A program made the position numbers and the translations under genes. The notes under the pieces are model-generated. The model was not told the DNA's origin. It was given only the letters and a program-made list of their open reading frames with translations, and searched no databases. From Buxus sempervirens (lineage: Eukaryota; Streptophyta; Magnoliopsida; Buxales; Buxaceae), in the NCBI GenBank assembly GCA_947561395.2, contig OX387187.1:32717829-32781828 (forward strand): a DNA stretch of 64,000 nt, read 5' to 3'. Positions 1 through 9,944 of this stretch are shown piece by piece; within the stretch, counting starts at the first letter, position 1, and each line of letters opens with the position of its first letter.

Positions 1-2256
1 GACCAAAGTCAAATTTTGTCAAAGAAGAAAATGTGAGTAACTGAAATCAAATTTCGGTTATTATTAATTTTATGTGTAACCAAGGAATTATTTCAGTTAT
101 GAGTAAATTGGGTTTTAGTCGAAATTAAATTTCGGTTTGTTCCGGAAAGATCTGGGGAATATTTGGTTGTTGGGCTTCATCATGATTTCCGCGTGGGCGT
201 AACAGAATGGCAACCGAAAGGCAATTTTGGTTAAACTTCTTTTTGCTGATAACCGAAATTTAATTTCGGTTATAGTTCTCTTTTAGTATAACCGAACTGT
301 GTTTTTTGTTTTACTATTTTTGCTTCAAATTGAAAAAACGCCGTGAGATCTCACTTATTTACAGCCATACCTGTGTCTGGGAAGCGAGAATTCCCCAATT
401 TAGACTCTGGAATTGATCTAATTCCATCAATCCAAGCCTTAGAGATGAGGTGGAAGGATTTAGACACATTTTTGTGCCTACCCTTGTGACTATCCTACCC
501 TTGGCCTTGCTTATAAATAGAAGGCCCCTCCTCTTGCAAATGGCTGATAGTTTGAAGCTTGGAAGCTCTGCAAGAAGAAGGGAACCCCTGTCGGATTGCT
601 GTCTCAAGACTCTCAAGCTACTAAGGTATAATTCTGTTTATCTTACTAGTCTTCTCCTTTGCATTTCAACTCCCAACTTCTACCTTTCTGTAGTGTAAGG
701 CCACTTGGTGTTCTTTGTAGCCCCAAACCTCTTCCAAAGTACCTTGGAATCCTCTCTAGCCGTAAAACGTGAAAAGAGAGCCTGGGGAAAAAGAAGATGG
801 AATGGATCCTTTAAGCTAGAACCTATTTTGACTGATTTGAATATTTTTGTGTGTTGATTATTTGTGCTATCTGGATCTGGAGAAAATATTAAGATTAATT
901 CTCACTATAGCATTTGATCTTTGTTTTCACCTAGAAATATGATTGTCAACACTTCTTCACACACTTTTCACTGTTTTCATCAAATGAGCTAGATCTTGGA
1001 TCCTCCATGCTTCATATGGAAAATCTGAGATCTCAGGCCTAGAACAAATTTTTAGGACTTCATGAGATGGTTTTCATGATTTTCAAGTTGTTTTGGTCGA
1101 ATTCACTTGCACACATGCACTGGTTTTCCTTCTTTATTCAAAGTTATTCAAAATAGGGCAGCATCTATAGCCTGTATTAGAATGCTCATAACTTCATTAT
1201 CCGGATGAATTTTTGAGTGATTTCAAAGACATGTGATAGATGAGTTTGTCTATTTTATTTTGGGAAATTTTCATTAATTTTTATGGAACCAATTTTTGAT
1301 ACCATTTGTTCAAAGTCGGCAGGTTAGTTCAGTCCAGATTGCTGAACTTATCACTTTGACTGAGCACTATTTGCTCATTTTTTATCCATTTTGAGTGATT
1401 TCAATCTCTTTGTTTCCCTTGAAAAGTCTACTTTCAATTCCAATAGGTTTCACGAGATTTTGTTTTGATTTGTGGCATGTACGCTTGATTGACTCAAAGT
1501 TGCTCTGTAAGAGAGTTCTGGGTTAATCTGTGATCCTCTAGGCATGTTCGAGAGGTCGCCTAAGTCACGAATGGATGGAGTTTCGTGTGAGGCCTATTTC
1601 GTCTGAAAAATGGCACCACATACTTCATCCATGCAAGTTTTCATGGATTTATATGGTGCCAAACTTCACGAATAAGGTTTCAAAGATTCCTACTCACTAC
1701 TTTTTATGATTTACTTCAGTAATTTTGACCAAGTGTTCTTCTCTCGTTTTGAATCACATTGAATTGCAATTTTTACTGAGTATGCTATTTCTTACTAGTT
1801 TTTCAATGGCTTTGATTTCATTTGATTTGGATTTTAATTGAGTGATTTGTGATTAATCAAAGCTTTCAAGCTATTGCAATTCGATTTTCCCAGATTTTAC
1901 CTTAGCTTGGTTTCTCTTCATTTTTAGTTGGATTTTTGTTCACTCATGAAGTTCTAGAAGTGGTATATCCATGAGGAGAACCCAAATTCATTGGTCTACT
2001 CATATAGAATAATCACACATTTTGTTTACTTTCAAGCACTTTTTGTCTATGTTGATTAGCAAGCAACCTTTTGAGCATGAACAAGCATGTGGCCACCGTC
2101 TTGTACGGATGAGCGGGGGTGCCTAACACCTTCCCCTGCTCATAACTAATTCCCCTTACCTGATCTCTGGATTTGACTTCGAACTAAAGCTACTTTGGCT
2201 CTATTTATGCATGTTAGGATCCCTTTGGTGTCCATTCACACCTTAATATTGAATGG
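1..2256 (+). mobile_element. LTR of a Tat/Ogre-like Ty3/gypsy element, 5' end outside window
   Basis: Long LTR-type sequence with no coding content. A core promoter (TATAAATAG near 512) is followed by a transcribed stretch shared with two further copies at 6,613 and 8,751, including the shared 'gccgtaaaacgtga' block and a repeated 'cataacttcat' block. The end carries the 'gcgggggtgcctaacaccttcccc' type block that I associate with Tat/Ogre LTR ends (only part quoted), directly followed by a primer-binding-like site. Its upstream part (1-300) has repeated dyads of the AACCGAAATT/AATTTCGGTT type. Old: it differs strongly from the other two copies, so they may be different subfamilies. Family assignment is by recall. 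Confidence 0.7.
512..520 (+). promoter_or_regulatory. LTR TATA box (TATAAATAG)
   Basis: TATAAATAG lies in the same relative place in all three LTR copies (about 512, 7,032 and 9,332). Each time it is followed by 'gaggc/ggccc...tcctcttgcaaatg'-like sequence and a 'gctctgcaagaa'-like segment. Conservation between diverged copies supports a real LTR promoter. Confidence 0.7.
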
Positions 2257-2270
2257 TGGCGACTCTACAT
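2257..2270 (+). other. Primer-binding-site-like sequence
   Basis: TGGCGACTCT follows the LTR end. It resembles the primer binding site of Tat/Ogre-type plant elements (tRNA-Arg type, from general knowledge). It supports reading 1-2,256 as a 5' LTR in plus orientation. Confidence 0.5.
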
Positions 2271-2323
2271 CTTTTGAACCCCGTGTGAGGATGAGGAAGT
2301 GATCGAGGTGATTTTTCCTTATT

Positions 2324-2830
2324 TCACAAGGATAGATGGGAAGGCTCATTTGACGAAGGCTGTCTAGACCTAGAAGGACCTGAAGTTTGAGCTAGACTTC
2401 TATCCCTTGTAGATTTGTCTAATACAAGCCGAAGTTTGACATATGATTCAGAAGGAGAAGGGACAATTCCTTTACTCAAAATTATGTTGAAAATGAGAAC
2501 ACCAAAAGGAAGTTTATGAGAAACCCCTTTAGAAGACTTGACTCTTAGGATGTGGTAGAAGATTGTGGATGTTGTACATAAGGGTTTTCCATAAAGAAGA
2601 GCATACAAAAGTCTTGCCTTGCTAGGAATTAGATCCGAATAGTGTTCTGTGGGAGATACATTGGCACATACAAAGAGATTTAAGATTCTCATTTCTCCCA
2701 AAAGAGAACCATGAGAAAGAGCTAAGGAAGAAGAAGATGAAGAGGCTTTAGAACTCAACAACGATTGATTAATTTCATGTAAAGATGGGCTGTTAGGGGG
2801 ACTAAAATAGTTAAATTCAGGATTGTTCAA
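2324..2830 (-). CDS. Antisense ORF of the LTR element, C-terminal piece (putative plant transposon protein family)
   Basis: Open stretch of about 168 codons on the strand opposite to the LTRs. Its core (residues about 45-130: 'SDLIPSKARLLYALLYGKPL' and following) matches in pattern the middle of the ORFs at 19,544, 28,806 and 40,612. The shared pattern is an 'arg-ala-LLLYALV' type helix, then a hydrophobic segment, then 'LPFG'. I know this as the 'putative plant transposon protein' domain (Pfam PF20167, by recall). Antisense ORFs are known in Tat-lineage elements. The piece is cut off from its N-terminal half by the inserted solo LTR at 2,837-5,744. Fossil; function unknown. Confidence 0.55.
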   Translation of the reverse strand: MNNPEFNYFSPPNSPSLHEINQSLLSSKASSSSSSLALSHGSLLGEMRILNLFVCANVSPTEHYSDLIPSKARLLYALLYGKPLCTTSTIFYHILRVKSSKGVSHKLPFGVLIFNIILSKGIVPSPSESYVKLRLVLDKSTRDRSLAQTSGPSRSRQPSSNEPSHLSL

Positions 2831-3139
2831 TCTTGGTGTAATAACCTAGAATTTTCATAAGGATAGTTTTGTCCTTTTCTAATTATTTTGAGTGATTATT
2901 ATTAATTAAATAATTTACTAGTTCTAAAAATTTAATGGAAGACAATTTAGCTTTAATTTGGATTTAAATAACATTTTTGTAGCTTATTAAATAGAAAAAG
3001 GGTTATCTATTTATTATGCTTAATTAAGAGGGTTTAATCTATGAATACTATGAGAAATAAGGTGAGTAAGTGTAATTTAAAAATGAGGAATAAATATAAT
3101 ACGAAAATTAGAATAATTATCATTTTATATGTTTTTTAG

Positions 3140-3172
3140 AAAAAAAAAAAGGGGGGGGGGGGGGGGGGGGGG
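3140..3172. repeat. Homopolymer A11-G22
   Basis: A run of about 11 A followed by 22 G inside the solo LTR. Length may be affected by sequencing error. Confidence 0.9.
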
Positions 3173-3479
3173 TATTATTTTAAAGTGGGATTAGTTAACC
3201 CTATTGGCTAGGTATAAATAGGATGTGAAATTAGAAGGATGTCAAAACCCTAGGAGAAGGCTTTGACGGCTAGGAGAGTAATGTTTGGATTTTTCAAGCT
3301 GAAGGAGAAGGCTTTGGAGATTGAAAAGATGGATTCACAATGCAACCGTTCAGGTAGGTGGATTTAGAGTCCTTTTTCCAACGAAAATTTCAGGTTATAG
3401 AATAGAGTATTCACAACATGGCATTCTTCACATCTTTACTTGTGTGGATACCTAGATGATGATTCACAAATTTCAGGTT

Positions 3480-3482
<3 letters not shown>

Positions 3483-3538
<56 letters not shown>
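3483..3538. repeat. (AT)n microsatellite
   Basis: About 28 AT units inside the solo LTR. Confidence 0.95.
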
Positions 3539-3540
<2 letters not shown>

Positions 3541-3859
3541 CTGTTTTCTATTTATTTGTGTCACTTATAGAGATGCTTGATGCAGAAATAAATTCATGGA
3601 TTAAATGGTCACTGTTAATTGATACATCGTGGACAATAAAACCCTGTTCTCTTTCTATTGGATTGATTTCCAGAAGAGAGAGAGAATCAGAATAAGAAAT
3701 ATGGGTTCTCAAATTTGACTATTATAGAAGAAGGAGAAGATGGGTATTTTCGTATGAGTCATATAACCATCACTGTAGATGAGGTCAGCCTTGCTGTTTG
3801 AATCGTTTACTAGAATACAGAAGAAAAAAAAAGTAAGAAGGAAGAGGACGAATACAGAA

Positions 3860-3860
3860 A

Positions 3861-3919
<59 letters not shown>
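3860..3919. repeat. (GA)n microsatellite
   Basis: About 60 bp of GA repeats with one phase slip, inside the solo LTR. The open reading frame across it is a low-complexity artefact. Confidence 0.95.
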
Positions 3920-3920
<1 letters not shown>

Positions 3921-5749
3921 TTGTTTCTGTAGAGGGACAAGGTAGGAAGATGGGGGATTGGGTTGCTTTTCCATGGAAGAGAGAGAGAGTTGGGTACGTT
4001 GTAATGCAGGGGTGCTATTTTGTAAATTAGAAACTGCTTTAGGTTAGCTTGTTATTTCAAAAACTTAAAGTAAAAGGAGATTCTTAAGAGAAAGATTACA
4101 CCTCTCTGGTCTGTACACGGCTTTACTACAATACATATTTTAATGGAATTATTTACTTTATGGTCATATGGCTTTACTTTATGGTCATTACAATTGAACT
4201 ATTTACTTTATGGTCATATGGCTTTATTGTCATTGCAATGGAACTATTTACTTTATGGTCATATGGCTTTACTAGAGTGAATATTTTTAATGAACAATTA
4301 AATCACTATTGATGTGAGATCCGTGAATATTAAAAAGGTATTATTATTGGAATATTTGTATACTATATTAATAATAATTAAAAAGGTGTATCTGTTACAG
4401 TGAACCATATTGATATTGAATTGCAATATAATAACACTTTAAATTCATATATTATCTATATGTGTGGTGTGTGAGTTACTTGGGAAAGTGATGGTTTCAA
4501 CTTACATAGACTTTTTATGATTGTTTTCTCACCCGTGTATCTCGGGATAAATCAGGATCCTCTCCATGTAACTTGGATTGAGGATTTGGGTTCCCCAGGT
4601 ATCTTGGGATGAATTCTTGTTTCCCTCCATGTATCTTGGAGTGGTGTTGATGCTATGGTTGGCACTATTGGAATGGATTGGTTATTTTGATTTTGGTTTT
4701 AGTGTCTAGCGGGCGTAGCTATGTATGGATCCATGCGTCAGCTAGGTAATGAAATGGCCTGGTCTTTGTTAGGTTAATCCCATGGTCCATATATGCGTAC
4801 CACCATGTATCTTGGTGAGGCCTTCCTGTATCTGGTTGAACTGCAGCAATCCGTACCACCGTGTATCTCGGTGAGGTCTTTATTTGTGTTTATTGTTGCA
4901 GTCTGATTGGGTTGTTCTTGCCAACCCAATTCTGTATCTGGTTGGGTTCTCCCTATGTGATAGTCCGTGTGTCTCGGCTCACATACGGCGGAAGGTGGCA
5001 ATTGGAACGGGTAATTGAACTCTTAAAGAAGTCTAGTTTCACGAGTCCTGTTATGTCACATTGAATTGGTACTGGTTGTAAACTGCTTTGGAAACACTAT
5101 TGGTATCGTACTGGAAATTTGTGAACATGTTTTCTTTATACGACATTTTCCTGTTTATCGTTTATGAAATTAGTGTTTGCGACTAATGAAAATCATGTGA
5201 AAAATTATATGTGGAATATGTAACTGACAGATTGAAATGCATTAAGAAACTTGTATTATTGTGGCTGTTTACTTATTAATGTTGCCTATTTATGAAATAT
5301 TGCATTACTGTTATTATTATTTTTGTGAGGGGGTTATTCTATAGTCAGATGTTCTTTTTGGGACTCGGACTGTAAGATGAAACCTACTGGGCATTGCTCA
5401 TCCTACCATTTTACAGGGATTGAGGTTTGTGTGGATTAGAAGCAGGATACGAAGAAGTGGACTTGTACCTTGATCGACGCACCTTGACGTTGGTTTGGCC
5501 TACTTAGCATAGGAAAGTAAATAGCTTTTATTGCTGAAATGTGATAATAGATGGTGTAATTTGCAATTAATGTAGGATTCTTTAAATTTATTGTATTGAA
5601 TTTCCGGTCTCATTTAGTAAGATCTGGGTTTATATTCAATTGCTTTATTCACTTTCACTCACGTCCTTATATTCCTTAAGAGTTCAGCCATATTAGTTTC
5701 ATTATATATATAAAAAAAATCACCTTGAATTTTGGGGCGTTACACTTGG

Positions 5750-6271
5750 TAAGTCAAGAAATGAAGCAATAAGATCAATAGAGAATTCAAAATACTGACC
5801 TCTAACAAAGGCAGTAACTTTGCCTTGATTTTTGAGATGTATATCATGAAGGTTGGCATAGAATTCCCGGACTAAATCAGAATAAGCTACCCCAGAAATG
5901 GATGCTAGAGATTGCCATCCATAAACAGTGAATATTCTAAAAAGGATAGATTCTTCAAAGTCTCCTAAATATAGTTGCCTTTCAGTCAAAAGAGCTCTAT
6001 GAGCAAAAGATGTCTCATATTCAGACCTCCCAGCCCCAATTAACCTCTCAAAATTAGGAATTGGCTGGGGTACAGGTTCAACATTTTCTTGAAAGGATTT
6101 TTCAGAGGAATGAGAGGAGGAGGAGCTGGACAATATCTCCTCTCTTGGTAACTCCCTAACAGATTGGGACTTTTTTCTAGAGGAGGAAACCAATCTCTGA
6201 GATTTTCTTCTAGTGTTTGGAGTGCGAGAAGAAGAAGCAGGGGATTTGGTGGATTTCCTTTTTGGAGGCAT
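5750..6271 (-). CDS. Antisense ORF of the LTR element, N-terminal piece
   Basis: Starts at an ATG with 'MPPKRKSTKSP', a basic Ser/Lys-rich leader like those of the ORFs at 28,806 (MPRTKNSS) and 41,838 (MPKRKTLGRK). After a Ser-rich linker comes a folded segment ('GWQSLASISGVAYSDLVREF' and 'YANLHDI'), comparable to 'GWDNLFTNFLLPSQHLVYEF' plus 'YSNIHNI' in the MULE-1 ORF at 19,544. This is the N-terminal half of the putative plant transposon protein family. The other half lies beyond the inserted solo LTR. Role in the element unknown. Confidence 0.6.
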
Positions 6272-6612
6272 AATGAGGGATCTTAGAGCATTACCCAAGG
6301 CAGACAAAAAAAACATAAACAGCATGTTATTCTATTGAAAAACAATTTTTTTATACAAGGATACTGAAATACGACCACTGATAATTGCAGAGAATGACCG
6401 AAAAAAAATCAATAGTACACTATAACCTATAATGCAAACAGCAGGTATGATGAAAAAGAATCGCACAACCAAAATAAATTTAGCAGGGTATGAATATTCA
6501 TCCAAGACACTACTCATGCTTAATCACGACTGCTACAATACCAAAAACACAAATGTCTGAAAATTTGAACAACAGAAACAATATACAAGCGAGCACATTG
6601 ACGATTTGACGA

Positions 6613-8750
6613 TGTAGACACCCCAAATTACACAGTAAAAATGATGAATAATTGGCAGGAATCATTCTTTCCTTTGTAACCAGCACAAGAATTCATGACT
6701 TAAGCATTTTTTCTTGTATTCGACAACTCAGGTTGGATACAAGCATATCCTTTTATATCCGACACAAGTCGTCGCATACAAGCAGATATTATTGTATCCG
6801 ACAACATGTATCGGATACAAAAAGATTTGCTTGTAACCAACCTGATTTGTCGGATACATGTTTTTTTGCTCAAAATTGAGTAAATCCGAGAGTTTTTCAC
6901 TTTTTTACTGTTTTAGTTTTACACATCCTTATGAAGTGGAAATCTCGGGAATAGCCTTAGGGTTAAGTGTGGGGGGTTCTAGACATCATTTTGTGTCTAG
7001 CATCATACAAACCCTAACCCTAACCTTTGCCTATAAATAGGAGGCTCATCCTTAAGCAAATGGCCATAAGTTGGAGATTGAAGAGCTCCGAGTGAAGAAG
7101 GGAACCGCTGCCGCACTGCTTCCAGAAACCCAGGTAAGCCTAAAACCCTCTTTATTTTTTTGTCTTTACATTCTAGGGTTAGCTCTTTTCTTCTACCTTT
7201 CTGTAGAATAAGGCCTACTCTTTGTGTATGCAACCCCTTCCTCTACTCAAAGTACCTCGAGACTCCTTCTAGCCGTAAAACGTGAAGAGGGATCTAGGGG
7301 AAACGAGATTGAGGATTGATCCTTAGTTTTAGAACCCTTTTGAAAAGCCTTTTGATTCTATGAAAACCGTTTCATACTCAAAGTACCCTAAGATTATCTC
7401 GAAGAACCGTAAAACGAGGAGAGAGAACTAAGGGAAACAAGAATGGAACGGAACCCTAGGTTTTTTTTAGAACCCCATTTGATTGATGAATCCTATATGT
7501 TGTTATGTATGTGATTGAAGATTTGATTTGTACACATGCATATATTGCACTTCTTTTGTCGGAATCGGCTTATATTTGGGATCTATTGCATTTATTGTGA
7601 TAGATCTGAAATAAGTAGCCCCAAGTATTTCTGGGATGTTTCTTATTGATTTCAAATGAGTTTTTCTCAAGTATTGAAGATCTCTAGGTTTAACCTCTCG
7701 GTTTTGGGCATTTTTGCTCCACTTTAGGGTTTTGGCATATTCTTTTCAATCGAAGAGAATGGTGAGCCAAACTTAGGCCCTACTTCTTCCTAGAGGTTCT
7801 TCAACACTTTTTCAAGTGGTTTTGATTTATATTGCATGGGCTCCACACATTCAATCACCGTTTTGGATTGATTTTACTTAAAAAGGTCTAAACTGAATAG
7901 CAGCTGTACCCTAATTTCAGACACTCATAACTTCATCATCCAGATGAATTTTGGAGTGCTTTCAAAGCCATGGAAAAGGTGAGGCTGTCTAGTTTATGCC
8001 TGTAAAATTTCATTAATATTTATAAAGGGGATTTATGACACCATTCAGTCGAAGTTGATAGGTCAGTTTAGGTCAAACTGCCGAACCTATCACTTTGAAT
8101 GGGCACTATCTGTTCGTTTTAAATCCGATTCAAGTGATTTTTCTTTCTGTGTCTTCCTTTATGAGTCTACTTTCAAATCCAATTGGTTTCATAATTTTTT
8201 GATTTTATTTGTATCTTGGGTAACAGATTTACTCAGAACTGCTCAACAGCATATTTCTGGGCCAATATGTGATCCTCGGGGCCTGTTTGGGAGGTCACCC
8301 AAGGCACATCCAAATGAATTTTTGTATAAGGCTAGTTTCATTTGAAAGATGACCCTACAGACTTCATCCATGCAAAAATTCACGGATTTATATCAAACCA
8401 ATTTTTCCCAATGAATTGCTAAAGTTGCCAACTTGTTACTTTTACCGATTTCCAACAGCAGACTTAAAAGGAGCATAACTCCTAGGGTTTTAACCGGATT
8501 TAATAGGAAATTTACATGAGTCTTTTATTTATCATAATCTTTCAAATGGATTTTGTTTGATTCAATTTAAATTAGATTTGAATGATTTCAAGAAAAATGG
8601 CTCTAGCTTTTACCGAATTTTCCGGATTTCTCTCAACTTGGTTTTGTTCAAGTTTTGTCTAGATTTCCATTTAATGATGATATCCCAGAAGTGATACTAA
8701 CATAAAAGAGGATCTAGAATTCATTGGATTTCTCATGTGGAAGTATCATT
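6613..8750 (+). mobile_element. LTR of a Tat/Ogre-like element, 3' end lost
   Basis: Starts TGTAGACACCCC and follows the 1-2,256 LTR through TATA box (7,032), leader and body. It stops at a point matching about 1,990 of that copy, where a second TGTAGACACCCC begins. It may be the 3' LTR of the element beginning at 1, but divergence suggests a different subfamily. The U3 part (6,690-6,870) has repeated TTGTATCCGACA / TGTCGGATACAA dyads not found in the other copies. Fossil. Confidence 0.65.
7032..7040 (+). promoter_or_regulatory. LTR TATA box
   Basis: TATAAATAG in the position equivalent to 512 and 9,332. Confidence 0.65.
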
Positions 8751-9944
8751 GTAGACACCCCAAATTGCACCTCGATATAAGAGAATACTCAAAGGGGGCT
8801 TTAAATGTCTTATTTGAGCATTGACATTTGTCAAAAACTCAAAAACTCTCAAAAGTGGTGCTAACCGTACTAAATACACGGTTTTTGTAATTTTGGTCTC
8901 AACCGCCCTGTATGTGCGGTTGCAACCGCACACACAGCACGGTTGATATCCATGCTTGTTGCGTGAGCTGCCACGTGGCTTCGCGAAGCTTCGGCCGTTG
9001 AGCCACGTCGACAGTAATCATGACGAGCGTAACTGAATTGAACCACCCTATATGTGCGGTTTGGTTAAATTTGCATAGAAACCGCACTTATAGTGACGGT
9101 TCTGTTGAAACCGCACTGAGTATACGATTTTGGCTGTTTCGGGAATTTGCGAAATTGCTCGATTTCTGAGCCTTATTTACGCATATTACCTCTCTCTCAG
9201 GGACTTGAACTCCCTATTTCACCCTCCGAAACTTGCTGAATTACTCCAATTCAAGCCTTGGAGGAGAATTGGAATAATCTAGAAGGCTTTTTTGGCCTAC
9301 CCTTGGGACTCTTCTACCCCTGGCTTGGCCTATAAATAGAGGGGTCCTCCTCTTGCAAATGACTGACAATTTGAGGCATAGAAGCTCTGCAAGAAAAAGG
9401 AGAAACTCTGCTGGATTGTCTACTGAAGGCTCAAGCTACCAAGGTAAAGCTCCTTTAAGGTTCCAGTACTCTCTTTACAATTCCAACTCCCATCTTCTAC
9501 CTTTCTGTAGTGTAAGGCCTCTTTGTGCATTTTTGTAGCCCCAAACCTCTTTCAAAGTACCTGGGATTTCTCTCTAGCCGTAAAACGTGAAGAGAGAGCC
9601 TTGGGAAAAAGAAGTAGGAATGGATCCTCTAGGCTTAGAACCTACAAGTGATGAAGAGCATGCTATGTGGTTATTTTGAACCTATGGATATTTGTTTTCT
9701 GATGTTTTTGCATGTGTTTCTGGAGAAGTTGAGTGAATCCTTGCTCTCGATAGCAATGGATTCCAAACTTCTCCTAGAGAGCTGATTTCCACCTTTACAC
9801 ACACTTTTCACCTTTTTTTTCGTCAAGTAAGCTAAATCTGGGATTTCCATGTTTAATACGGGAAATCTGGATTTATTAGCTTCAGAATGAATTTTGGAAC
9901 TTCATGAGGTGATTTTGATTGATTTCTAAATGTTTGGTCGAAAT
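8751..9944 (+). mobile_element. 5' half of a Tat/Ogre-like LTR, nested in or abutting the previous LTR
   Basis: Starts TGTAGACACCCC, has its own U3 dyads (AACCGCACA / TGTGCGGTT type, 8,865-9,125) and a TATA box at 9,332. It then follows the 1-2,256 copy closely up to a point equivalent to about 1,085, where it meets the LRK10-like kinase exon with no gap. More like the 1-2,256 copy than like 6,613-8,750. Fossil fragment. Confidence 0.65.
9332..9340 (+). promoter_or_regulatory. LTR TATA box
   Basis: TATAAATAG preceded by 'cctggcttggcc', conserved with the copy at 512. Confidence 0.65.

Larger units (their letters stand above)
2837..5744 (+). mobile_element. Solo-LTR-like insertion (Ty3/gypsy, Tekay/Del-like), TSD CTTGG
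   Basis: A 2,908 bp block begins TGTAATAACC and ends GGGGCGTTACA. It is flanked by the perfect 5 bp duplication CTTGG (2,832-2,836 and 5,745-5,749). TG...CA ends, TGTAA/TTACA inversion and a 5 bp TSD are LTR hallmarks. No internal gag/pol is visible, so it looks like a solo LTR. It contains a ~30 bp degenerate tandem repeat of the 'CCATGTATCTTGG' type (about 4,530-4,990) and a 'ctactgggcattgctcatcct' block (part) that I associate with long chromovirus LTRs. It interrupts the antisense ORF, so it is younger than the host element. Confidence 0.8.

Noticed and set aside
2236-2270. A tRNA gene at the primer-binding site
   Set aside because: Only a short stretch resembles tRNA complement; there is no cloverleaf.
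3779-4030. 83-codon ORF with RERERERE run
   Set aside because: It translates the (GA)n microsatellite in the solo LTR.
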